Positions 9,052 to 17,607 of a DNA stretch of 64,000 nucleotides are shown piece by piece (the first letter of the stretch is position 1; each line of letters starts with the position of its first letter). The position numbers and the translations under genes were made by a program. The stretch spans positions 142,231 through 206,230 of the forward strand of contig NZ_JAHHZF010000012.1 of NCBI RefSeq assembly GCF_018729455.1, read 5' to 3'. The notes beneath the pieces were generated by a model. The model was not told the origin of the DNA. It worked only from the letters and a program-made list of their open reading frames with translations, and ran no database searches. The DNA is from Prosthecodimorpha staleyi. GTDB lineage: Bacteria; Pseudomonadota; Alphaproteobacteria; Rhizobiales; Ancalomicrobiaceae.

Positions 9052-10265
9052 CCTCCGTCACGCCTGCATCAGTGTCTCCCCGCAAGCCGCTCATCCTGCA
9101 CATCTCCTCCGACTATCCGAACCCGATCCGCACGCCGACCACCAACGCGGTCGAGCGGCTGGTCGACCGGATGACCGACCATCCGCAGGTGGTCGTCTCG
9201 CTGCAGCGGGTTGGCCGGCCGTGGCGCACCTACTGGCGCGATCTCGGCATGGTCGGTGGCAGGCGTCTGATCGCGCACGGCTATTTTGCCCTTCCGCTGG
9301 GCGTCGGCATGCTTCTCTGGCAGTGGCGCCTCGCCCGCCGCATCCGCCGGTTCCTGGCCGCCGAGGGGATCGTGCCGGATATCGTCCACAGCCACCGCTT
9401 TACCTTCGAGGGCATCGCCGCCTGGATGGTAGCCTGCGCCACCGGTGCCGCGCTGTTCCAGTCCGTGCGCGGCGAGGTCGAACAGAAGGTCTTTCGGCTG
9501 AAGCCGACCTACCGGCCCCTGTTCCGGCGGATGGCGCGCGACGCCGCCCGCATCTTCTACGTCTCGGCCTGGTACCGGGCCGGCTTCGAGCGGCATACCG
9601 GCGCCGACCCGGCCCGGACGCGGCTGCTGCCCAATATCGTCCTGAACGCGCGACCCGAAATCGAGCCGGACGCACCCGAACCACGCATCGTGGTCGCGCT
9701 CCGGCTCGACGCGCTCGACAGGAAAGGGTTGCCGGACCTGATCGCCGCCTTCGCGGCGGCCGGCCCCGTGCTCGACGGCCTTTGGCTCGACATCGTCGGC
9801 GATGCGCCGCCCGACAGCCCGGATCGGGACCGCGTCCAGGCGCTGATCGCCGCCCACGGTCTCGAAGGCCGTGCCCTGCTGCGCGGTCCTGTCGGCCACG
9901 AAGCCTTCCTTTCCGAGTTGCCCAGGGCCATGGCCCTGGCGATGCCGTCGCGCGACGAGACCTTCGGCATGGTCTATCCGGAAGCGCTGTTTTCCGGGGT
10001 GCCGATCCTCTACGCGGCCGGCACCGGCATCGATGGCTATTTGGACGGGCTCGAGGTCGGCATCGGCGTCCGGCCGGGCGACGTGACCGGGATCGCCGAT
10101 GGGCTGGTCCGCCTCGTCCGCGACAATGCCCGCTACCGGGCGGCGATCCGGGCCGCGGCACCGACCCTGTTCGAGCGCCTGTCGCCGGAGGGGGTCGTCG
10201 CGCGCTACCGCGCCGAAGTCGACGCCGCGACCGCGCCGACGGCCGGTCGGAGGCGCGAGGCATGA
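9048..10265 (+). CDS. glycosyltransferase family 4 (GT-B)
   Basis: 405 residues. An N-terminal acceptor domain starts ILHISSDYPNPIRTPTTNAVERLV, with a HSHRFTFEGI segment. The C-terminal nucleotide-sugar domain has LRLDALDRKGLPDLIAAF, a GD(A)PP strand, LRGPVGHEAFLSEL and the donor-binding ETFGMVYPEALFSGVPIL, the GT4 EX7E-type motif with both acids present. It is a retaining cytoplasmic transferase. It overlaps the genes on both sides by four bases. The transferred sugar is unknown. Confidence 0.88.
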   Translation: MTSVTPASVSPRKPLILHISSDYPNPIRTPTTNAVERLVDRMTDHPQVVVSLQRVGRPWRTYWRDLGMVGGRRLIAHGYFALPLGVGMLLWQWRLARRIRRFLAAEGIVPDIVHSHRFTFEGIAAWMVACATGAALFQSVRGEVEQKVFRLKPTYRPLFRRMARDAARIFYVSAWYRAGFERHTGADPARTRLLPNIVLNARPEIEPDAPEPRIVVALRLDALDRKGLPDLIAAFAAAGPVLDGLWLDIVGDAPPDSPDRDRVQALIAAHGLEGRALLRGPVGHEAFLSELPRAMALAMPSRDETFGMVYPEALFSGVPILYAAGTGIDGYLDGLEVGIGVRPGDVTGIADGLVRLVRDNARYRAAIRAAAPTLFERLSPEGVVARYRAEVDAATAPTAGRRREA

Positions 10266-11380
10266 CGGGCACCACCTTTGCGATCTCGGTGCACAAGTCC
10301 GCCGCGTCGATCGAGACGGTCTGGCGTCAGTTGGAGGCCGACGGGGCGGTCACGGCCTTCCAGCGCTACGACTTCGCCGCCCCGCTCTATGAGACCTTCG
10401 CGGCCCATGGCCGGGCCGAGCCGGTCGTCGTCCTGGTCAGCGCGGCCGATACCGGCCGGCCGGCCATGATCCTGCCGCTGTGCCGGTTCCGGGACGGGGG
10501 CCGGATCATCGCCTTCGCGGATCTGCGCGTCGCCGACTATTGCGCGCCGGTGCTCGCGCGCGGGTTCATGCCCGACGCCGCGACCTTCCGTGCCCTCTGG
10601 CGGCAGATCGAAAGCGCGCTGCCCGCAGCCGATATCGTCCATCTGCGCAAGCTGCCCGCGACGGTCGGCGGGCGTCCCAATCCGCTGCTCTGGCTGCGCC
10701 CGCGGGCCGCCTTTCCGGTTCACGCCCATGGCGTCGCCATCGCGCATCCCTGGAGCCAGCACGCGTCCGGTTCGATCAGCAAGAAGCAGCTTGGCGAGTT
10801 GCGCCGGAGCGAGTCCAATCTCGGACGCCTCGGCACGCTCGGCTTCGCATTCCACGACGGCGGCGCCGCGGCCGAGGCTCTCTTCGACGAGCTCTACGCC
10901 CAACGCACAGCCCGCTTCGCGGCGCTTGGCCGCGACGACGTGATGGCCGACCCGATGTGGGCGGCCTTCTATCGCGACCTGGTCGCCGGCACCACGGCGC
11001 GGCCGGCGGCCCGCATGATGGGCCTGACGCTCGACGGGACCGTCATCGCCTCCGGCCTAGGCCTCGTCCATGACGGTGCCTTCCTGCTGCTGATCCCCTC
11101 CTTCGACATGGAGCGCTACGGCCGGTTTGGCCTCGGCCGGTTGCAGATCCACCGGGCCATGCAGGCCTTCGCCGAGGATGGCCTGACCTATTTCGACCTG
11201 ACCATCGGCGACGAGCCCTACAAGAGCGCGTTCGGGGTCGACGACCGGACCCTGTTCGAGGTGGTCCGGCCGCTCGGTCCGCGCGGCCTCGGGCTTGCCG
11301 CGGTCTGGCATGCCAAGGTCTTGCTCCGCCGGTTCCCGGCCTTGCGCGATCGACTTCGACGCTGGACCGGCCGCGCCTGA
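10262..11380 (+). CDS. GNAT-fold acyltransferase (BioF2/FemAB-like)
   Basis: 372 residues with the double-GNAT layout of BioF2-like (CelD-type) proteins: FQRYDFAAPLYETFAAHG at residues 35-55, a central HASGSISKKQLGELRRSESNL acceptor segment, and in the C-terminal half SGLGLVHDGAFLLLIPSFD, FGLGRLQIHRAM and YFDLTIGDEPYKSAFG. The last motif is typical of exopolysaccharide-linked family members. These proteins are thought to transfer acyl groups in polymer decoration. Translationally coupled (ATGA) to the preceding glycosyltransferase, so it probably acylates the repeat unit. The acyl donor is not known. Confidence 0.8.
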   Translation: MTGTTFAISVHKSAASIETVWRQLEADGAVTAFQRYDFAAPLYETFAAHGRAEPVVVLVSAADTGRPAMILPLCRFRDGGRIIAFADLRVADYCAPVLARGFMPDAATFRALWRQIESALPAADIVHLRKLPATVGGRPNPLLWLRPRAAFPVHAHGVAIAHPWSQHASGSISKKQLGELRRSESNLGRLGTLGFAFHDGGAAAEALFDELYAQRTARFAALGRDDVMADPMWAAFYRDLVAGTTARPAARMMGLTLDGTVIASGLGLVHDGAFLLLIPSFDMERYGRFGLGRLQIHRAMQAFAEDGLTYFDLTIGDEPYKSAFGVDDRTLFEVVRPLGPRGLGLAAVWHAKVLLRRFPALRDRLRRWTGRA

Positions 11381-11480
11381 CCGGTCCAGGCACAAGCATT
11401 GCAATTCCAGCAATCGGGACATCGCAGGGCGGCGCACTTCGCCAAATTCGTGCCAATTTGATGCAATCTGGATCGGGTTG

Positions 11481-12902
11481 ATGGTTTCCGCCGATTTCGA
11501 CTTCCAAAGGACCCCGGCCGGCCCTGACCGATCGGCAGGGGCCGGGCTGGACGCGTTCGGCCGGGACGTCGCGGCCGTATTCGGCTCGCTGTGGCGGCGC
11601 AAGCTGTGGATCGCCGGGACGGTCGCTGTCGCACTCGGCGCCGCCTTCCTGTTCGTGCTGCTGTCGACCCCGCTCTATCTTTCGACGACCCGTCTCCTGA
11701 TCGATCCCCGGCCGAAGCGCATCCTGGAAAGCGAAGTCGTCCCGTCCGGGCTCGGTTCGTCCTCGTCGGGTGCCGATTCCCTGCTCGTCGACAGCCAGGT
11801 CGAGATCGTCGGCTCCGACGCCGTTCTGCGCCGGGTGATCGAGGCCAAGCACCTCGCGGCCGATCCGGAGTTCCTGGTCGGCGGCGGGCCGGGCCTGACG
11901 ACCCGCCTGCGCGCGCTGCTCGGCCAGGAGGCGCGCTCGGCCGAGCCGACCGAAATCGCGCTCGACCGGCTGCGGCGGCTCAGCCGGATCGCGCGGGTCG
12001 GCAACACCTATGTGATCGAGATCGGCATCTTCTCGCGCGATGCCGAGAAGGCGGCTTCGATCGCCAACGCCATCGCGGCCGCCTATCTGACCGAACAGGC
12101 GAATGCGTCGACCAGCGCCACACGCGAGACGACGGAATCGCTGACCGGCCGCCTCAAGGCACTGCGCCAGGATGTCGCCGCCGCCGAGGACCGCGTCGAG
12201 GACTACCGGCGCAAGAACAGCCTCGTCGGCACCCAGGGCGTACTGATCGACGAGCAGCAGCTTCAGGACCTGAACGGCCGTCTCGGCGCGGCGCGTCTGC
12301 AGCGTGAGGCGGCGGAGGCGCGCTTCGCGCAAAGCGCGCGCCTGGCGCAGGCGGGCGGCGGCTCGGCCGCCTCGTCCGAGGCGCTCGACAGTCCGGTCAT
12401 CGCCGGCCTGCGAACCAGTCTTGCCGAGTATGAGCGCAGCCTGGCCAATCTCGGCGAGCGGCTGGGGCCGAGGCATCCGCAGGTTCGAAGCCTGGAGGCC
12501 CAGAAGGCCACGGTGAAGGCGCAACTCGACAGCGAGGTGCGCCTGGCCGTCGAGCGTGCACGCAGCGCGCTCGATCTCGCGCGCAAGAACGAGGCAGGCC
12601 TGACGGCGAGCCTCAACGGCCTCAAGCAGAAGGCGCTGACCAACAACGAGGCCCAGATCCGCCTGCGCGCCCTGCAGCGGGATGCGGAAGCCTCCCGCGC
12701 ACTGCTCGAGACGGTCCTGTCGCGCGCCAAGCAGAGCGGCGAACAGGAGGCATTGCCCAGCACCAATGTCCGGGTTCTGGCCGCCGCCGTGGCCCCGTTC
12801 CGCGTCTCCTATCCGCCTGCCCCCATCGTCCTGGCCGCCGCATTGGCGCTCGGGCTCGTCCTCGGCTGCCTGATCGCTTGGTTCCGCGATCGCTTCGCGT
12901 GA
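11481..12902 (+). CDS. Wzz/GumC-type polysaccharide chain-length/export protein
   Basis: 473 residues. N-terminal Wzz domain with a first transmembrane helix (LWIAGTVAVALGAAFLFVLLS, about residues 40-60), a long periplasmic coiled coil (about residues 190-400), then a PSTNVRVLAAAVAPF motif and a second helix (VLAAALALGLVLGCLIAWF). This is the polysaccharide co-polymerase layout. It lacks the C-terminal Walker-A tyrosine kinase domain found in BY-kinase fusions, and no separate kinase is seen in the window. No clear ribosome site precedes the ATG at 11481. It follows the acyltransferase by 100 bp and closes the plus-strand operon. Confidence 0.88.
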   Translation: MVSADFDFQRTPAGPDRSAGAGLDAFGRDVAAVFGSLWRRKLWIAGTVAVALGAAFLFVLLSTPLYLSTTRLLIDPRPKRILESEVVPSGLGSSSSGADSLLVDSQVEIVGSDAVLRRVIEAKHLAADPEFLVGGGPGLTTRLRALLGQEARSAEPTEIALDRLRRLSRIARVGNTYVIEIGIFSRDAEKAASIANAIAAAYLTEQANASTSATRETTESLTGRLKALRQDVAAAEDRVEDYRRKNSLVGTQGVLIDEQQLQDLNGRLGAARLQREAAEARFAQSARLAQAGGGSAASSEALDSPVIAGLRTSLAEYERSLANLGERLGPRHPQVRSLEAQKATVKAQLDSEVRLAVERARSALDLARKNEAGLTASLNGLKQKALTNNEAQIRLRALQRDAEASRALLETVLSRAKQSGEQEALPSTNVRVLAAAVAPFRVSYPPAPIVLAAALALGLVLGCLIAWFRDRFA

Positions 12903-13010
12903 TGGGCCGACCGCCCGGCCCCTCTGGCAAATGCAGCAACGGAACCCCACCTTCATGACCGGAAGCTGACAGCCGGGCCGGTGCCCGGACCCGACATGGA
13001 GATATCCACG

Positions 13011-13391
13011 ATGAAGTGTCCGCTCGACGGCGAAGCCCTGGTCATGACCGAACGCCAGGGCATCGAGATCGATTATTGTCCGAAATGCCGCGGCGTCTGG
13101 CTCGATCGGGGCGAACTCGACAAGATCATCGAGCGCGCGTCGCCGCCGGCCGCACAGCCGCCGACCCCGGCCTATCAGGGTGATCCGCGGGCCGGACAGG
13201 CTGGCGGACTGTTCGGCTCGCAGCCTCTGCCGCCGCGCGCAGAACCGTCGGGCTGGGGCCGTCGAGACGACGACGATGACGACCGCCATGAGCGACGCCA
13301 CGGCGGTTACGGTCATCAGGCGCAGCACCAGGGGCAGCCCTATCCGCACCGACGCAAGTCGATGCTCGGCGAATTGTTCGACTTCGATTGA
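13011..13391 (+). CDS. zinc-ribbon protein (TFIIB-type, zf-TFIIB)
   Basis: 126 residues. The first 45 form a zinc ribbon with CPLDGE and DYCPKCRGVWLDRGEL (the family signature). The rest is a Pro/Gln-rich spacer, an acidic DDDDDD run, a His-rich tail and a terminal SMLGELFDFD. The same arrangement, ending in a basic patch and LxELFDF, recurs in alphaproteobacterial members. The ATG at 13011 has GGAG nine bases upstream. The function of the family is unknown. Confidence 0.85.
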   Translation: MKCPLDGEALVMTERQGIEIDYCPKCRGVWLDRGELDKIIERASPPAAQPPTPAYQGDPRAGQAGGLFGSQPLPPRAEPSGWGRRDDDDDDRHERRHGGYGHQAQHQGQPYPHRRKSMLGELFDFD

Positions 13392-13583
13392 GGCGCGCCC
13401 GGCGCGCCGTCATGCGACGGACTATGGCCCCCAGGCATTGCCTTGTTTCGGCACGGAGATCCCGGCTGCCGTCCGACAGGAGGCCCCGCGGCGCAATTCC
13501 TGTCCACACCGTCCGCTCCGACTTGCCAGCCGAGAACGGATGGTCAGAATGGTCATTCGGGCAGATGGCTTTCGGGGGTTCGC

Positions 13584-13787
13584 ATGATCCGGTTCTTCAA
13601 GTCCCTTTGGCGCAAGGTCACCGGTGGTGCCAACAAGCGTTCCGCTAAGGAACGGGCCCGGCGGAAGGAAGAACGCCGCATGGAACGCTGGAAGGCCCGC
13701 CAGGGTGCGACCGATGCGCCGCCGCCGGCACCTCTGCCCGGCCAGACGCCGCCGGCTGCCGGCGGCGGTGGTCCGTCGGCGGGCTGA
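13584..13787 (+). CDS. small basic hypothetical protein
   Basis: 67 residues: an aromatic/basic N-terminus (MIRFFKSLWRKVTGG), an Arg/Glu-rich helical stretch around residues 20-43, then a Pro/Gly-rich tail. GGGGG lies five to nine bases before the ATG. No family recognised. The charge pattern is compatible with a small nucleic-acid- or membrane-associated protein, but the gene could also be spurious. Confidence 0.4.
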   Translation: MIRFFKSLWRKVTGGANKRSAKERARRKEERRMERWKARQGATDAPPPAPLPGQTPPAAGGGGPSAG

Positions 13788-13894
13788 AGGGCGAGGCTCC
13801 CTTCCGAACCGACGGGGGTCCTCAACGATGGATTCCGGATGCCGTCCAAGCGCAGACGGCTCCGCCCACCCTCTAAAATATCAGCTGATTGTCA

Positions 13895-13923
13895 TTGAAG
13901 CGTACGGTTGCGTCCTCTAAATT
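13895..13923 (+). promoter_or_regulatory. possible sigma-70-type promoter
   Basis: TTGAAG at 13895-13900 and TAAATT at 13918-13923, separated by 17 bases, 25 bases before the lipoprotein ATG at 13949, in a locally AT-rich stretch. Each hexamer matches the consensus at four of six positions. Prediction only. Confidence 0.3.
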
Positions 13924-13948
13924 CCTCGGGCTTCAGCCGAGGGTTGTC

Positions 13949-14425
13949 ATGAAAATTGTGCTGGTTGCCGCCGCCGCCGTGCCGCTCGCCGCATGTTCGT
14001 CGAACGTGAACTACGTAATCCAGAACTATGATGGGGTCGTGGTCGAAGAGCATGTGGTGCCGCCGGCAGACGGTCCGCGCTACGTGCCGTCGGACAATGG
14101 GCCTGTCGACATGGCGCGCACATTTCGCATCTTCGACAAGCCGCTCGAGAATCGAATGATGATCACCGCAAGCTTCGGCGATGCGGCCGCCTATGGCTTC
14201 GTGCGCGGTCTGGTCAAGATCGACGTGAACCCGCCGGTCACCGTCTATCGCGACGCCGCCATCGACTACCTGCACAGCAAGGGCCGCGCCTGTACGCCAG
14301 TAGAGACGATGGAGTTGATACGACTGCAGTACGAGGTGCGTTACGCCTGCCAGGCGGCGGCGGCACCGGCAGCGGCAAAGGCGAAGCCGGGCAAGATGCC
14401 GGCAGCACCGGCTCCGAAGAGCTGA
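13949..14425 (+). CDS. putative lipoprotein
   Basis: 158 residues. Lipoprotein signal: MKIVLVAAAAVPLAACSSN with lipobox LAAC, so Cys16 becomes the lipidated N-terminus. The mature part has no recognised domain; it contains Cys residues in RACTP and RYACQ that could form a disulfide, and ends in an Ala/Pro/Lys-rich tail (AAKAKPGKMPAAPAPKS). An in-frame start 60 bases upstream is less likely because it would bury the signal peptide. Likely envelope-located; role unknown. Confidence 0.7.
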   Translation: MKIVLVAAAAVPLAACSSNVNYVIQNYDGVVVEEHVVPPADGPRYVPSDNGPVDMARTFRIFDKPLENRMMITASFGDAAAYGFVRGLVKIDVNPPVTVYRDAAIDYLHSKGRACTPVETMELIRLQYEVRYACQAAAAPAAAKAKPGKMPAAPAPKS

Positions 14426-14743
14426 CACGGCACTGCCAGCCCGAGACCCGGCGGCAGCTCTGCCGGGGCCGTCCCGCCGGGATGTGGCGAGGGACGGTCG
14501 GCCGTCGCGGGCCCTTACGAGGAGGCCACTCGACCCGACGACGGCCGACCACCTGCGAACCGGGATGTTTGCGGCGGCCCGGATCCGCAGGCTTGCCGGG
14601 AGAAGACGGACCCTGCGGCCTGCCTTCACCCATTCCCTGAGGACTTTCTGACAGGCGACCGAGCACCGCGCAACGCAAACGACGCGGCGCGAGGGACGAA
14701 TCCCTTTGGTTAGTAAAGCGTTAAGCTTACCTCCGCCGGGCCG
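14426..14743. other. intergenic region between convergent genes, with inverted repeat
   Basis: 318 bp without a gene, between the 3' ends of the lipoprotein gene and pleD. It holds a perfect 12-bp inverted repeat (GGTCGGCCGTCG at 14496-14507 and its complement at 14539-14550, 31-base loop) without a T-run. Close to the pleD stop there is TTAG-N7-TTAAG (about 14710-14725), which resembles a CtrA box but has no gene start beside it. Confidence 0.5.
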
Positions 14744-16117
14744 TCACGCGGCGTCGGAGACGACGCAGTTCCGGCCGTTGCGCTTGGCGCGATAGAGCGC
14801 CAGATCGGCGCGCTTCATGATCTGCTCGTCGGTATCCTGCACACCCTCGAGCGTGCCCAGGCCGATCGAAATGGTCACGTCGATCTGCTTCATCCCGCCC
14901 GCAATGACGAACGGGTCCCCGGCGACGCGCTGGCGCAGCCGCTCGGCCACGACCTGCGCCAGGGTGAGGTCGGTATCCGGCATCACGATCACGAATTCCT
15001 CACCGCCGTAGCGACAGCACAGATCGATGCCGCGCACGTTGGACCGCATCCGGTCGGCGAATTCGCGCAGCACCTCATCGCCGGCATCGTGACCGTGCGT
15101 GTCGTTGATCGCCTTGAAGAAATCGATGTCGAGGATCAGGATGGACAGCGGCTTGCCGCGCTCCTTGGCCTGCTCGGTCAGCGTCGCCAAGTGGGTCGAC
15201 ATGTAGCGCCGATTGTTGAGCCCGGTCAGGCCGTCGGTCACCGCCATCTCGATGGTCTGCTGGACATTGTCGCGCAGGTGGTCGTTGTAGCGTTTACGCC
15301 GGATCTGGGTACGGACCCGCGCCAGCAGTTCCTGGCGATCGATCGGGCGGGTCAGATAGTCGTTGACCCCGATCTCAAGCCCGCGCAGCAGGCGCGGCTG
15401 ATCTTCCGGATCGACGATCAGCAGAATTGGCAGCATCCGAGTCCGATCGAGCGAGCGCAATTGCGAGCAGAGCCGGAGCGCGTCGAAATTGGCGAGTGCG
15501 AGACTGACCACGACCAGTTCGAAGGCCCCGTCCGCGGCCGTCAGCAGCGCCTCCTGCGGATTGGCCTGCAGCGTCACCGAATGGGCCGCGCCCAGCATGG
15601 CCTGCAGACGCTCGGCCGTGGAACGCCGGTCTTCGACCACCAGGATGCGCCCCTTGGCGGAGCCGACGACCTGATCGATGTCGAAATCGCCCTCGATGCT
15701 TCTGTCCCGGCTGGCCGCCGCACGCATGCGCAGCTCATCGGTCAACATCTTCAGCCGGGAGAGACTCCTGACCCGGGTGACCAGGGCCACGTCCGAGACC
15801 GGCTTGGTCAGGAAATCGTCGGCGCCCGCCTCCAGGCCCTTCACCCGATCGGAAATCTGATCGAGCGCCGTCACCATGACCACCGGGATATGGGCGGTCG
15901 CCGGATTGGCCTTAATCCGTCGGCAGACCTCGAATCCGTCCATGCCAGGCATCATGACGTCGAGAAGCACGATGTCGGGCATGACTTCGGCGCAGATGGT
16001 GAGCGCCTCGAGACCGTTCATTGCCGTGACGACATCGAAATACTCAGCCGTCAGCCGCGCCTCGAGCAGCTTGACATTGGCCAGTATGTCGTCGACGACG
16101 AGAATGCGGGCAGTCAT
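14744..16117 (-). CDS. pleD: diguanylate cyclase response regulator PleD
   Basis: 457 residues with the exact PleD architecture. The first receiver has the phospho-acceptor Asp53 (LLDVMMPGMDG) and Lys in FLTKPV. The second receiver lacks an acceptor Asp (VVVSLALANFD). The C-terminal GGDEF domain has the active site RYGGEEF (GGEEF at 371-375), with an RxxD product-inhibition site (RGID, 362-365) five residues before it. It makes cyclic di-GMP when phosphorylated at Asp53 and controls the motile-to-sessile transition and polar development. GGAG sits six bases before the ATG. It follows divK by 56 bp in one operon. Confidence 0.95.
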   Translation of the reverse strand: MTARILVVDDILANVKLLEARLTAEYFDVVTAMNGLEALTICAEVMPDIVLLDVMMPGMDGFEVCRRIKANPATAHIPVVMVTALDQISDRVKGLEAGADDFLTKPVSDVALVTRVRSLSRLKMLTDELRMRAAASRDRSIEGDFDIDQVVGSAKGRILVVEDRRSTAERLQAMLGAAHSVTLQANPQEALLTAADGAFELVVVSLALANFDALRLCSQLRSLDRTRMLPILLIVDPEDQPRLLRGLEIGVNDYLTRPIDRQELLARVRTQIRRKRYNDHLRDNVQQTIEMAVTDGLTGLNNRRYMSTHLATLTEQAKERGKPLSILILDIDFFKAINDTHGHDAGDEVLREFADRMRSNVRGIDLCCRYGGEEFVIVMPDTDLTLAQVVAERLRQRVAGDPFVIAGGMKQIDVTISIGLGTLEGVQDTDEQIMKRADLALYRAKRNGRNCVVSDAA

Positions 16118-16173
16118 CGTTGGCTCCGGAAGAACTGATCTTGCGTCGAGAGAAAAGTCGCCTCGACTTTTGA

Positions 16174-16545
16174 TCAGGCATCCCCAAGATACGAGCGAAC
16201 GGTTTCCAAAAACTTGGCGACCGTGATCGGCTTGGAGATATAGGCCTCGCATCCGCCCTGCCGGATGCGCTCTTCGTCGCCCTTCATGGCGAAGGCCGTC
16301 ACGGCGATCACCGGGATGGCGCGGAGGTCGTCATCCTCCTTGAGCCACTTGGTCACCTCCAGGCCGGACACCTCGGGCAGTTGGATATCCATCAGGATCA
16401 GATCCGGCCGGTGCGACCGGGCGATATCCATGGCATCCAGGCCGTTGCGGGTCTGCAGCGTCCGGTAGCCGTGGGCTTCGAGGAGATCGTTGAACAGTTT
16501 CATGTTCAACTCGTTGTCCTCGACGATCAGCACGGTCTTCGCCAT
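16174..16545 (-). CDS. divK: single-domain response regulator DivK
   Basis: 123 residues, a lone receiver domain: acidic pocket VEDN (Glu9, Asp10), phospho-acceptor Asp53 ([13 protein letters not shown]), Thr/Ser in AVTAFAM and Lys105 in YISKPI. Length and sequence are those of DivK, which relays DivJ/PleC signals to DivL-CckA and so controls CtrA activity at the cell poles. Order divK-pleD, divergent from a DUF3572 gene, is the standard rhizobial arrangement. Confidence 0.95.
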   Translation of the reverse strand: MAKTVLIVEDNELNMKLFNDLLEAHGYRTLQTRNGLDAMDIARSHRPDLILMDIQLPEVSGLEVTKWLKEDDDLRAIPVIAVTAFAMKGDEERIRQGGCEAYISKPITVAKFLETVRSYLGDA

Positions 16546-16666
16546 TCTGTCTCTCTCTACTCTGCACAAACGCAATCTCTGCCCAGCGCTCGATTTTAGT
16601 GATAATTCGTTTCGCATTGGCAAACCGGAGGTTCGCTCCGTGCGACGTGAGCAGCGACGGGATCAT

Positions 16667-16936
16667 ATGAACCATGACGAGGCCGAGGGGATCGCGATCG
16701 CGGCACTCGGTTTTCTGGCCGAACGACCCGAGCATCTCGGCCGCTTCCTGGCCGAGAGCGGGATCGGGCCGGAAACGCTGCGCGTTGCCGCCTCCGATCC
16801 GGGCTTCCTGGCAGGCATACTCGATTTCCTCATGAACGACGAATCGCTCCTGCTGGAATTCACCGAGAACCGACGGCTCCGTCCCCTGATGGTTGCCGCA
16901 GCTCATCACCGACTGTCGGGACCCCATCCGGAATGA
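16667..16936 (+). CDS. DUF3572 family protein
   Basis: 89 residues, all helical: MNHDEAEGIAIAALGFLAERPEHLGRFLAESGIGP..., matching the DUF3572 family found next to divK across Hyphomicrobiales. There is a conserved run of Leu/Phe in LAGILDFLMNDESLLLEF. It is divergent from divK (122-bp gap) and overlaps the next gene by ATGA. Function unknown; the fixed position next to divK suggests a cell-cycle link. Confidence 0.85.
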   Translation: MNHDEAEGIAIAALGFLAERPEHLGRFLAESGIGPETLRVAASDPGFLAGILDFLMNDESLLLEFTENRRLRPLMVAAAHHRLSGPHPE

Positions 16937-17607
16937 CCCTCGATCCGCACAGCCTCGATATCCTCTCCGCCATCGACGCCCTGCCCTATGGTGGTCGCCC
17001 TCTGGTCGTGTCCGATGTCGATGAAGTGGCCGTCTATTTCGTGCGCCATTTCGAGCGCTATCTGGAGCGCTCCGGCTTCCGGCTGGATGCCGTCAGCTAC
17101 GGTTTGACCGGAAACATCCGTCATGGCGCCACCGACGAGGCCGCCGGGCAGGACGATGTCCGCCGTCTCCTGTTCGGCTTCTTCGACGACGAGATCGCCC
17201 ACCAGGAGGTGGTCGAGGACGCCGTCGAGGTTCTCGGCCGATTGGCCGAGCGGGCCGACGTCGTCCTGCTGACCAACGCTCCGCACAAGCACCGGGAAAC
17301 CCGCCGCATATCGCTGACCGCACGCGGTCTGCCCTATCCTGTGCTGACCAATGACGGACCGAAGGGGCCGGCCATGGCCCGCCTCGCGGCACGTGCCGAG
17401 GGGCCGGTGTTCTTCCTTGACGATTCGCCCTCGAATCTTGTTTCGGTGCGCGAGACCCTGCCGGAAGCCCATGTAATCCAGTTCGTGGCCGATCCGCGCT
17501 TCTTCGCCATGGCACGGGAAATCCCGGGCATGAACCTGCGCGCCAATCGCTGGGCCGAAGTCGAAGCTTACATTGCCGGCGTGATCTCGGCGCACGCTCA
17601 GCAATGA
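16933..17607 (+). CDS. HAD-like hydrolase family protein
   Basis: 224 residues with HAD motifs: motif I VVSDVDEV (DxDxV, residues 26-33), motif II LLTNAPH, and motif IV FLDDSPSNL. The cap region between motifs I and II is helical. It is translationally coupled to the DUF3572 gene. Substrate unknown. The last ten bases overlap the convergent gene's 3' end. Confidence 0.75.
   Translation: MTLDPHSLDILSAIDALPYGGRPLVVSDVDEVAVYFVRHFERYLERSGFRLDAVSYGLTGNIRHGATDEAAGQDDVRRLLFGFFDDEIAHQEVVEDAVEVLGRLAERADVVLLTNAPHKHRETRRISLTARGLPYPVLTNDGPKGPAMARLAARAEGPVFFLDDSPSNLVSVRETLPEAHVIQFVADPRFFAMAREIPGMNLRANRWAEVEAYIAGVISAHAQQ

Noticed and set aside
14496-14550. 12-bp inverted repeat as a terminator or small RNA
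   Set aside because: 31-base loop and no T-run; no promoter seen.
14710-14725. TTAG-N7-TTAAG as a CtrA box
   Set aside because: One mismatch, and it lies between two convergent gene ends with no start codon near, so it does not control a visible gene.
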